Assembly: GCF_001665605.1 (NCBI RefSeq)
Contig: NZ_LZSV01000016.1
Location: 62,001-126,000, forward strand
DNA from: Mycobacterium sp. 852014-50255_SCH5639931
GTDB lineage: Bacteria; Actinomycetota; Actinomycetes; Mycobacteriales; Mycobacteriaceae
DNA: 64,000 nt
Direction: 5' to 3'
The translations under genes were made by a program, and so were the position numbers. Positions within the stretch are counted from its first letter, which is position 1, and every line of letters starts with the position of its first letter. This document shows, piece after piece, positions 9,122 to 16,182 of this stretch. The notes beneath the pieces were generated by a model. It was not told the origin of the DNA and did not search any database. It saw only the letters and a list, made by a program, of their open reading frames with translations.

Positions 9122-9660
9122 GACCGGCTCACCCCGTGTAGCAGCAGGTCGGTGATCATCGGGGTGAAGTCTCGGCGCGCGGCCCGTCCCGCCTGGATGA
9201 CCCACGCCGCGCCCGCGACAAGGTCGTAGAACGCCTCGGTCAACCAGACGGCACTGAGATCGGGGCGGAATTCGCCTTCTCGCTGGCCGCGCTCGAACAG
9301 TGCCCTGATCTCGGCGTCGATCTCGGCCCACCCTTCCTGCGCATGATCGGCGTCGAAACCCTGACTCTGGGTGCACAGAAAGGTGAGGTATCCGGCCACG
9401 GGTTCGCACGCGGTCACCAAGCGCTGCAACGCTTCTGTGGCCGAGCCCTCCTGCCAGCGGGCGGTCCCCAGGGCCTCACGCATCTGCGCCACCGCGAGTT
9501 GGTCCAGTGCCTCGAGGAGTGCGCCCCGCCCGGCGAAGTGACGATGCAGGGTCGCCCGGCTGACGCCGACCGCCGCGGCGATCTCGTCCTGCGTCGCGTT
9601 GGGACGCCGACCGAGGAAATCCGCGGCGGCACGCAACATCTGTTCACGATCCGGCGTCAT
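9118..9660 (-). CDS. TetR/AcrR-family repressor, likely of the adjacent MFS pump
   Basis: A 180-aa one-domain regulator. The N-terminal helix-turn-helix is TQDEIAAAVGVSRATLHRHFAGRGALLEAL, typical of TetR, and the remaining two thirds form the ligand/dimer domain with no recognisable ligand signature. I use the ATG at 9660 rather than a TTG at 9678. TATATT lies 7-12 bases upstream of this ATG, implying a leaderless transcript. A palindrome over the start suggests autorepression. The downstream MFS gene overlaps by 4 bases. Confidence 0.86.
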   Translation of the reverse strand: MTPDREQMLRAAADFLGRRPNATQDEIAAAVGVSRATLHRHFAGRGALLEALDQLAVAQMREALGTARWQEGSATEALQRLVTACEPVAGYLTFLCTQSQGFDADHAQEGWAEIDAEIRALFERGQREGEFRPDLSAVWLTEAFYDLVAGAAWVIQAGRAARRDFTPMITDLLLHGVSRS

Positions 9661-9677
9661 GAGACAAATATATCTCA
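9660..9677 (-). promoter_or_regulatory. Leaderless promoter and candidate TetR operator
   Basis: Read on the minus strand, TGAGATATATTTGTCTCA is an inverted repeat with arms TGAGA and TCTCA. It contains TATATT six bases before the ATG at 9660, as expected for a mycobacterial leaderless start. A second related repeat, GTGAGAC-N6-GTCTTAC on the plus strand (9679-9698), lies next to it. Repressor binding here would block the TetR-MFS transcript. Confidence 0.6.
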
Positions 9678-9830
9678 AGTGAGACGATTATGTCTTACCC
9701 TCGTCAGGCACGCGCCCTAACAGCGCCGCGGTGACGGTGGCAAACCCTCGTGTACCACTGTCCAGTCAGGCACACTGAGCCACGTGGGAATGAGCACGTT
9801 CGTGCGCACTCGGAGACCGGCGGTAGCGCC

Positions 9831-10499
9831 ATGAGCTGGGAGACCGTGCTCACGACCACTCTGGTGCCGGTCGCGTCCGTCTTGTCGACTGCGACGGTGG
9901 CGGTCTGGACGAAGCGTATCGACGCCAGAACCAAGCGGGAGGATCGAGACCACGCTCTGGTGCTCGACTACGAGAAGCGGGCCGGCGAGGACAAGAAGGC
10001 GGTGCTGAAGCGTCTCATCTCGGCAACCCTTCACCTCAAGCGCGGGGCGGAACCCCTCGCGGGCACCGAAGTCACCGACGAGAGCATCAGCCGAAGGCGG
10101 GCGGCGGCCACCAGAGAGTTGTACGAATTCCGCGCACGGCTGGGTCTCGACGACGGAGTCGCCGAGCTGATGATCTACGCCGCAGAACCGGTTCGTGACC
10201 TCACCGAATTGATCCTCGACGAATGGGACCGCCAATTCCGCGAGCACGGCTACTCGCTGACGCAGCTGGATGCGTGCAAGGAGCAACTCCAGACCGCCGT
10301 CGACGTCCCACAAAACAGCGATGAGGCGATGGTCGAACGGAAGCGAAAGTGGACTGCGCTGAAGGACGAAGAAGCAACGTTTCTCAAGCAACTCGGCGAT
10401 GAGTCGGACCTTGACGTCGATGCGCTGGTGGTGCTGTGCAACCAGTTGTTGAAAGCCGCCCACACGGACCTGCGCGGTGGCTACGGCATAGACACGTGA
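9831..10499 (+). CDS. Membrane-anchored coiled-coil hypothetical protein
   Basis: A 222-aa protein starting at the ATG at 9831 (SWETVLTTTLVPVASVLSTA). One N-terminal hydrophobic segment is followed by a charged helical region rich in Lys, Glu and Arg (KRIDARTKREDRDHALVLDYEKR). The rest is mostly alpha-helical in composition, without Cys clusters or catalytic motifs. I recognise no family. It stands alone between the divergent TetR gene and the DUF3556 gene, so context gives no role. Confidence 0.65.
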   Translation: MSWETVLTTTLVPVASVLSTATVAVWTKRIDARTKREDRDHALVLDYEKRAGEDKKAVLKRLISATLHLKRGAEPLAGTEVTDESISRRRAAATRELYEFRARLGLDDGVAELMIYAAEPVRDLTELILDEWDRQFREHGYSLTQLDACKEQLQTAVDVPQNSDEAMVERKRKWTALKDEEATFLKQLGDESDLDVDALVVLCNQLLKAAHTDLRGGYGIDT

Positions 10500-10619
10500 C
10501 ATGCGGCGGGCCCGTCCCGACTTTTTCGACGTAATTCGCCTGCCGCGCGGATGATCCGGCCGGTAGCTTCTCCTTCACAGCGAACGCCCCTGGAAACGAG
10601 CCGCGTCGAAGGAGCTGCA

Positions 10620-12362
10620 ATGGGGTTCATCCAGCCGAATCTGCCCGTCGTCGACGTGGCCGAATGGAGCAAGCAGAGCCGCGCCGAGCGGATCGTGCCG
10701 ATGGTGCGCCACATCGCCGAGAACGGCTTCGGCACCCCACTGGTGATGCACGTGATGTACGGCGTGAAGATCGCGCTGTATATCCTGGGCGGCTGGGTGT
10801 TCGGGTGGTGCACGGCCGGCATCGGCAGCTTCACCGGCGTCGCCGCCTGGTGGTCGGAACCGATCGTATTCGAGAAGGCCGTGCTGTACACGATGCTGTT
10901 CGAAGTCATCGGCCTGGGTTGTTGCTTCGGGCCACTGGCCGGCCGTTACTTCCCGCCGATGGGCTCGATCCTGTACTGGCTGCGGCCCGGCACCATCCGG
11001 TTGCCGCCGTGGCCCGATCGGGTGCCGCTGACCCGGGGCAGCGTCCGCAGCCCAATCGATGCGGCGCTCTACGGCGCGCTGCTGGTGTTGCTCGCCATAG
11101 CGCTGGTGGCCGACGGCACCGGGCCGATTCCCGCCCTGCACACCGAGATTGGCGTGCTGGCGCCCTGGCACACCGTCGCGATCCTGGCGGTCCTGGCCGT
11201 CATCGGGCTGCGCGACAAGGTGATCTTCCTGGCCGCGCGTGGCGAGGTCTACGCGCCGCTGGCGCTCGTCTTCCTGTTCGCCGGGGCGGACTCCATCATC
11301 GGGGCCAAGGTGGTCTTCATGGTGATCTGGCTGGGGGCCGCCACCTCAAAAACCAACCGGCACTTCCCGTTCGTGATCTCGACGATGCTGGCGAACAACC
11401 CGTTCATCCCGTCTGGTCCGCTGAAACGGTCGATGTTCAAGCACTATCCGGACGACCTGCGGCCCAGCTCATTGGCGGGTTTCATCGCCCACTTCTCCAC
11501 CGCGGTGGAAGGCTTGGTACCGCTGGCGCTGCTCTTCTCCCATGGCGGCTGGCCGACGGCGATCGCCGCGTTCGTGATGATCGTCTTCCACCTGAACATC
11601 CTGCTGGCCTTCCCGATGGGGGTGCCGCTGGAGTGGAACGTGTTCATGATCTTCGGGGTGCTGTCGCTGTTCGTCGCGCATGCCCCCCTCGGCTTGTCCG
11701 GCCTGGCCAACCCGTTGCCGGTGGCGATCCTGTTCGTGGTCATCGCCGGCACCGTCGTCGTCGGCAACCTCTACCCGCGCAAGGTGTCCTTCCTGCCGGG
11801 CATGCGGTACTACGCGGGCAACTGGGACACCACCGTGTGGTGCGTCAAGCCGTCGGTCGACGAGAAGTTCCGCACCGGCTCACGCGCGCTCGGGCCGATG
11901 CAACACCTGCAACTCGAGCGCCTCTACGGCTCCAAAGAGGAGACCCTGGTCCCCCTTCACCTGGCCATGGCGTTCCGCGGGATGAACACCCACGGGCGCG
12001 CGCTGTTCACCCTGGTGCACCGCGCGCTGGCCGGCTACGACGAGGACGACTACAACCTCTGCGAGGGCGAGGTGCTGTGCTCGATGGTGCTCGGCTGGAA
12101 CTTCGGCGACGGGCACATGCACAACGAATGCCTCATCGCTGCGCTACAGCAGCGGTGCAATTTCCAGCCCGGCGACGTGCGGGTGGTGATTCTCGACGCG
12201 CAGCCCATCCACATCCAGCGGCAGGAGTACCGGCTCGTCGACGCGGCGACCGGCGAATTCGAGCGCGGCTATGTCGACGTCGAGGACATGGTCACGACGC
12301 AGCCCTGGGCCGACGATATTCCGGTGCACGTGCAGAGCGGCACGGGTGCCGGCATGGCGTGA
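10620..12362 (+). CDS. DUF3556 polytopic membrane protein
   Basis: A 580-aa protein with AAGGAG 6 bases before the ATG at 10620. The first ~400 residues hold about eight to nine hydrophobic segments (for example ALYGALLVLLAIALVADG and VAILFVVIAGTVVVGNL). The last ~170 residues are soluble, with conserved-looking stretches AMAFRGMNTHGRALFTL and LGWNFGDGHMHNECL. This fits the DUF3556 family of mycobacterial transmembrane proteins; function is unknown. His- and Cys-containing patches in the soluble part might bind a metal or cofactor, which is speculation. Confidence 0.8.
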   Translation: MGFIQPNLPVVDVAEWSKQSRAERIVPMVRHIAENGFGTPLVMHVMYGVKIALYILGGWVFGWCTAGIGSFTGVAAWWSEPIVFEKAVLYTMLFEVIGLGCCFGPLAGRYFPPMGSILYWLRPGTIRLPPWPDRVPLTRGSVRSPIDAALYGALLVLLAIALVADGTGPIPALHTEIGVLAPWHTVAILAVLAVIGLRDKVIFLAARGEVYAPLALVFLFAGADSIIGAKVVFMVIWLGAATSKTNRHFPFVISTMLANNPFIPSGPLKRSMFKHYPDDLRPSSLAGFIAHFSTAVEGLVPLALLFSHGGWPTAIAAFVMIVFHLNILLAFPMGVPLEWNVFMIFGVLSLFVAHAPLGLSGLANPLPVAILFVVIAGTVVVGNLYPRKVSFLPGMRYYAGNWDTTVWCVKPSVDEKFRTGSRALGPMQHLQLERLYGSKEETLVPLHLAMAFRGMNTHGRALFTLVHRALAGYDEDDYNLCEGEVLCSMVLGWNFGDGHMHNECLIAALQQRCNFQPGDVRVVILDAQPIHIQRQEYRLVDAATGEFERGYVDVEDMVTTQPWADDIPVHVQSGTGAGMA

Positions 12363-12366
12363 CGCG

Positions 12367-12594
12367 TCAGCGGTTGCGCACCCGATGCACCACCACCACG
12401 ACGACGAGGACACCGACGCCGGCCAGTGACACCGCCACCGCGGGCTTCTTGACGAACTCGACCGCCTTCGCCTTCAGGTCGCCGGCGAGGCGGCGCGGGT
12501 TGGCCCGCACCGCGAGCGAGTCGACGGTGGCCGCCAGCTGGTCGCGGGCGACGTCGATGTCCCGCTTGATCGCCTCGGGGTCCCGGTCCGCCAC
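12367..12594 (-). CDS. DUF3618 protein (Rv2520c-like)
   Basis: A 75-aa protein from a GTG at 12594 with GGAGGA about 8 bases upstream. The N-terminal half is charged and helical (DPEAIKRDIDVARDQLAATVDSLA), the DUF3618 signature. A C-terminal hydrophobic segment rich in Val (VGVLVVVVVV) ends in a basic tail, giving a single-span membrane protein. Length and position match Rv2520c immediately before bcp. Function is unknown. Confidence 0.82.
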   Translation of the reverse strand: MADRDPEAIKRDIDVARDQLAATVDSLAVRANPRRLAGDLKAKAVEFVKKPAVAVSLAGVGVLVVVVVVHRVRNR

Positions 12595-12692
12595 GTGTCT
12601 GTCCTCCCAGTCGGCCTGATGCACCTGACGCACTACCCTAGATCAGCTGGCGATAACCCCAACGCTCCGGTGAACAGAAAGGGGCCCAGAAA

Positions 12693-13169
12693 TTGGCCGA
12701 GACCACGCGGCTTGCGCCGGGCGACAAAGCGCCCCCCTTCAGCCTGCCCGACGCCAACGGCAACCAGGTGTCGCTTGCCGACTACAAGGGGCGTCGCGTC
12801 ATCGTGTACTTCTACCCGGCGGCCTCGACGCCGGGCTGCACCAAACAGGCCTGCGCCTTCCGCGACAACCTGCACGAACTCGGCGACGCCGGCCTCGACG
12901 TGGTCGGCATCTCCCCCGACAAGCCGGAGAAGCTGGCCAAGTTCCGCGACGCCGAAAAGCTGACGTTCCCGCTGCTGTCGGATCCCGACCGCAAGGTGCT
13001 GACCGCCTGGGGCGCCTACGGCGAGAAACAGATGTACGGCAAGACCGTGCAGGGCGTGATCCGCTCGGCCTTCGTGGTCGACGAGAAGGGCAAGATCGCC
13101 GTCGCGCAGTACAACGTCAAGGCTGCACATACGTCGTCCTTCATCACAAAGCTGCTCAGCGCCTCGTAA
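12693..13169 (+). CDS. bcp: Peroxiredoxin Bcp with a replaced C-terminus
   Basis: Thiol-dependent peroxidase of the BCP/PrxQ class that reduces H2O2 and organic hydroperoxides in the cytosol; 158 aa. The start is TTG at 12693 with AAAGGGG about 8 bases upstream. The peroxidatic cysteine lies in PAASTPGCTKQAC, with a second cysteine five residues on as in atypical 2-Cys members. The body matches M. tuberculosis Rv2521 closely, but after VAQYNVK the sequence changes to AAHTSSFITKLLSAS. The expected ending (ATGHVAKLRRDLSV as I recall it) is found, degenerate, at 14286-14353. The final residues are therefore new; the catalytic part is intact. Confidence 0.93.
   Translation: MAETTRLAPGDKAPPFSLPDANGNQVSLADYKGRRVIVYFYPAASTPGCTKQACAFRDNLHELGDAGLDVVGISPDKPEKLAKFRDAEKLTFPLLSDPDRKVLTAWGAYGEKQMYGKTVQGVIRSAFVVDEKGKIAVAQYNVKAAHTSSFITKLLSAS
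13099..13123 (+). repeat. Direct repeat copy 1 (inside bcp 3' end)
   Basis: This 25-base segment encodes VAQYNVK and is repeated at 14286-14310 with one mismatch (24/25). The two copies bracket a block of about 1.16 kb, so this is one boundary of the insert. Confidence 0.85.
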
Positions 13170-13295
13170 TTGAGGCGCGATCGTCACGTGCGCGGAAGGG
13201 GACCATCGGCCCTACAGAAAGCCGAGATCTGAGCGCATTCTTGATGCCGAATCATTCAGCGTTGAGTTTTTGCAGCCATTCCTTAGGGAGCGATC

Positions 13296-13622
13296 ATGGC
13301 AGAAGACACCGAGAAGAAGACGGCGGCGGACCGAGCGTCGGACCTGACGGAACGAGTAGCAGGCCTGTCCGACGAAGTGCTCAAGTCAGTCGAAGCCGGA
13401 CAACGCACCGCGATCGATGCCGTGCGCAAGTTCGTTGGCGCTGTCGATGAGTCGTTACCCGGGCACGGAGACGACCATCCGTCGAGACGCAACACCATCG
13501 TCGACGCCGCCCTCGATATGGCCGATAAGCTCGTCAAGACGCAGTACGAGTTCATCCGGAGCGTCGTCAGCAGCGCGAGCGAGACGCTGAAGAAACAGGG
13601 CGACGACAAGCCGGGTGCCTGA
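13296..13622 (+). CDS. Small helical protein, phasin-like
   Basis: A 108-aa acidic protein with AGGGAGC about 6 bases before the ATG. It is almost entirely amphipathic helix by composition (ASDLTERVAGLSDEVLKSVEAG, then AALDMADKLVKTQYEFIRSV). It has no Cys, no signal peptide and no membrane span. The pattern resembles phasin-like or surface helix proteins that coat lipid bodies, but no signature proves this. It lies inside the block that separates bcp from its old 3' end, upstream of and co-directional with the lipocalin gene, so the pair probably arrived together. Confidence 0.65.
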   Translation: MAEDTEKKTAADRASDLTERVAGLSDEVLKSVEAGQRTAIDAVRKFVGAVDESLPGHGDDHPSRRNTIVDAALDMADKLVKTQYEFIRSVVSSASETLKKQGDDKPGA

Positions 13623-13765
13623 GCAAGTCCCGCTGCTTTCCTTAGGGTCCCTTGGTGGGTGGTTGACGCCGGCAATGCGGAGGATCCCGGATCGGTTCAA
13701 CGAGGGTGGATAAACCGCTGCGTTTTCCAGTGCGGTAGCCCAGTGCACCGAAGGAGAAAGCCACC

Positions 13766-14281
13766 ATGAGTCAACGGTCCCCCGTCACGGCCGTCGGATC
13801 TCTCGACCTCAACCGCTACAGCGGCCTGTGGTACGAGCTCGGCAGGCTCCCGCTGAGATGGGAGGAAGCGGATGCCTCGGACATCACCGCCGAATACACG
13901 CCCCAAGAGGACGGAAGCGTGCGGGTCGACAACCGGTGCATCGACAAGGACGGCGCGCCGTCGCAGGCGATCGGTCATGCGACCCCTGTGAACGGGAGGG
14001 CGGGACGGTTGGAGGTGTCGTTCCTTCCACAGTTCCTGCGATGGATCCCGTTCACCAAGGGTGACTACTGGGTGCTGAAGATTGATGACGCGTACACGGT
14101 CGCTCTTGTCGGCACACCCGACCGCAAAAACCTGTGGCTTCTGGCTCGCGAACCTCGCATCGACGACGCCACGAAAGCCGCCTACCTCGCCGAAGCGACC
14201 CTGCAGGGGTTCGATCTCGAAAAGTGGATCACACCTAACCAGTCGGGTCGGCGCGTCACCGACGATCTGCTCAACGGCTGA
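13766..14281 (+). CDS. Lipocalin family protein (Blc-like, no signal peptide)
   Basis: A 171-aa protein with AAGGAG 8 bases before the ATG. It begins with SLDLNRYSGLWYELGRLP, the lipocalin GxWYE motif that opens the beta-barrel. Later strands include WIPFTKGDYWVLKIDDAYTVALVG and NLWLLAREP, which are typical of bacterial Blc. Unlike E. coli Blc there is no lipobox or signal sequence, so a cytosolic carrier of a hydrophobic ligand is expected. It is the second gene of the block inserted at the 3' end of bcp. Confidence 0.82.
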   Translation: MSQRSPVTAVGSLDLNRYSGLWYELGRLPLRWEEADASDITAEYTPQEDGSVRVDNRCIDKDGAPSQAIGHATPVNGRAGRLEVSFLPQFLRWIPFTKGDYWVLKIDDAYTVALVGTPDRKNLWLLAREPRIDDATKAAYLAEATLQGFDLEKWITPNQSGRRVTDDLLNG

Positions 14282-14285
14282 CCTT

Positions 14286-14353
14286 CCGTCGCGCATTACA
14301 ACGTCAAGGCCACCTCCTAGGTCGCCAGACTGCGCCGCGACCTTTCGGTCTGA
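14286..14353 (+). pseudogene. Displaced remnant of the ancestral bcp 3' end
   Basis: In the frame starting at 14288 the sequence reads VAHYNVKATS, stop (TAG 14318-14320), then VARLRRDLSV and a final stop TGA at 14351-14353. This aligns residue for residue with the usual mycobacterial Bcp ending VAQYNVKATGHVAKLRRDLSV, with His changed to stop. The first 25 bases (14286-14310) are the second copy of the direct repeat. The remnant lies 4 bases past the lipocalin stop and is not expected to be expressed. Confidence 0.85.
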
Positions 14354-14413
14354 CAATCTTTCGACGCTTGCACCTCACTCGTACTTCTTCGCGCCAGCGT
14401 CGATCTGGACGCG

Positions 14414-15742
14414 TCACTGGGCCAGGTTGGCCAGCAGCAGCGCCTCGGCGATCGCGGCGCGTTCCAGCACGCCGAGGTGCAGGCTCTCGTTGATGCTGTG
14501 GGCTTGGGTGCCGGGGTCCTCGACGCCGGTGACCAGGACCTTGGCTTGCGGGAACGCTTCGGCGAACTCGGCGATGAACGGGATCGAGCCGCCCATGCCC
14601 ATATCGATGGGCTCGGTCCCCCACGCCTGCCGGAACGCCGCCCGCGCGGCGTCGTACACCGGGCCGCTGGCCTCGATGGCGTAGGGCTCGCCGATGTCGC
14701 CGCGGGTGATGCTGACCTGGGCGCCCCACGGGGCATGCTTTTGCAGATGCGACGTCAACGCGTCCAGGTGCGCTTCGGCGTCACCGCCCGGCGCGACACG
14801 CATGCTGATTTTGGCGCGGGCCCGCGGGATCAGCGTGTTCGACGCCTTGTCGATGGGCGTGGTGTCGATACCGATCACGGTGATCGCGGGCTTGGCCCAT
14901 AGCCGCTGCGGCGCCGAGCCCGAGCCGGTCTCGGACACCCCGTCCAGCAGCCCGGAGTCGGCACGGACCCGCTCGGGCGGATAATCCACAGCGGCAGCGG
15001 TACTTTCGTGCAGGCCGGCGACGGCCACGTTGCCGTCGTCGTCGTGCAGGCTCGCCAGCATCCGCACCAGCGCGCTCAACGCGTCGGGTACCACCCCGCC
15101 CCAGAGCCCGGAGTGCAGCCCGTGGTCGAGCGTGGCGACCTCGACCACGCAGTCGACCAGGCCCCGCAGCGAAACCGTCAGCGCCGGAACGTCGGTGCTC
15201 CAGTTGTCCGAGTCGGCGATGACGATCACGTCGGCGGCGAGCGCGTCGCGGTGGGTGGCCAGCAACCGGCCCAGTGACGGGGAGCCGGATTCCTCCTCGC
15301 CCTCAACGAAGACCGTCACGCCCACCGGCGGCTGGCCGCCGTGCGCCCTGAAGGCCGCCAAATGCGTTGCGATGCCCGCCTTGTCGTCGGCGCTGCCGCG
15401 CCCGTAGAGCCGCCCGCCACGTTCGGTGGGCTCGAAGGGCGGCGACGCCCACTGGCCGGCATCGCCTTCGGGCTGCACGTCGTGGTGGGCGTAGAGCAGC
15501 ACGGTCGGCGCGCCCGGGGGCGCGGGATGGCGCGCGATGACCGCCGGCGCGCCGCCCTCGCTGACGATCTCCACGTCGCCAAAACCGGCCTGCGACAACA
15601 GATCCGCCACTGCCCGCGCACTGCGGTGCACCTCGTCGCGGCGGCCTGGGTCCGCCCACACCGATTCGATGCGCATCAAGTCCTCGAGGTCGCGGCGCAC
15701 CGATGGCAACACCTCGCGGACGCGTTCAACAAGATCGCTCAT
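14414..15742 (-). CDS. M20-family dipeptidase/carboxypeptidase (Rv2522c-like)
   Basis: A 442-aa zinc peptidase, cytosolic, probably cleaving dipeptides or acylated amino acids. Metal-binding motifs are in order: LLYAHHDVQPEG (first His/Asp), RGSADDKAGIATH (bridging Asp), and FVEGEEESGSPSL (catalytic Glu and metal Glu). DSDNWSTDVPAL and the M20 dimerisation domain follow. Length is standard for the family. It lies downstream of acpS on the same strand, with 10 bases between stop and start, as in M. tuberculosis. Substrate is not known. Confidence 0.9.
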   Translation of the reverse strand: MSDLVERVREVLPSVRRDLEDLMRIESVWADPGRRDEVHRSARAVADLLSQAGFGDVEIVSEGGAPAVIARHPAPPGAPTVLLYAHHDVQPEGDAGQWASPPFEPTERGGRLYGRGSADDKAGIATHLAAFRAHGGQPPVGVTVFVEGEEESGSPSLGRLLATHRDALAADVIVIADSDNWSTDVPALTVSLRGLVDCVVEVATLDHGLHSGLWGGVVPDALSALVRMLASLHDDDGNVAVAGLHESTAAAVDYPPERVRADSGLLDGVSETGSGSAPQRLWAKPAITVIGIDTTPIDKASNTLIPRARAKISMRVAPGGDAEAHLDALTSHLQKHAPWGAQVSITRGDIGEPYAIEASGPVYDAARAAFRQAWGTEPIDMGMGGSIPFIAEFAEAFPQAKVLVTGVEDPGTQAHSINESLHLGVLERAAIAEALLLANLAQ

Positions 15743-15752
15743 GATCCCGAGG

Positions 15753-16151
15753 CTAGTCGGCGGTCGTCTCCAGGATCGCGACGGCGGCGGCGGTGTCCCC
15801 CTCGTGCGTCAGCGACACGTGAATGGTCACGTCGGCCAGATGTTTGGCGATGTCACCACTCAGCCGCACCCGGGGGCGCCCCCACATGTCGGTGACCACC
15901 TCGATGTCGCGGTGGATGTCCTCCGGTAGCACGGGCCGTTGCGCGAAGCGGGATCCCGACCAGGCCTTGATCACCGCCTCCTTCGCCGCCCACCGGGCCG
16001 CCAGGTGCCGGGCCGCCGAAGAGCTCTTGTCCGACGCGTCGCGGCGCTCACCCGGTGTGAACGTCTCGGAGAAGACGGTTCCCGGCTGGTCGACCTGCTC
16101 GGCGAAATCAGGGATGGAGACGACGTCGATCCCCACACCGACAATTCCCAT
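15753..16151 (-). CDS. acpS: Holo-ACP synthase AcpS
   Basis: 4'-Phosphopantetheinyl transferase that moves the CoA prosthetic arm onto the ACP serine of Fas and of AcpM-type carriers; 132 aa (about 130 in M. tuberculosis). The ATG at 16151 gives the conserved GIVGVGIDVVSIPDF N-terminus; earlier in-frame codons are ignored. The second signature is ARHLAARWAAKEAVIKAW, with the Mg-binding Glu and catalytic Lys. It follows fas by 31 bases on the same strand, so carrier protein and activating enzyme are co-expressed. Confidence 0.95.
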   Translation of the reverse strand: MGIVGVGIDVVSIPDFAEQVDQPGTVFSETFTPGERRDASDKSSSAARHLAARWAAKEAVIKAWSGSRFAQRPVLPEDIHRDIEVVTDMWGRPRVRLSGDIAKHLADVTIHVSLTHEGDTAAAVAILETTAD

Positions 16152-16182
16152 GGGTCGCCAGGCTAACGGACGGTCGAAGACG

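Noticed and set aside
10664..12619. 651-codon plus frame overlapping the DUF3556 gene
   Set aside because: Arg/Pro/Ala-rich shadow frame. The other frame has membrane segments, a good ribosome site and conserved motifs.
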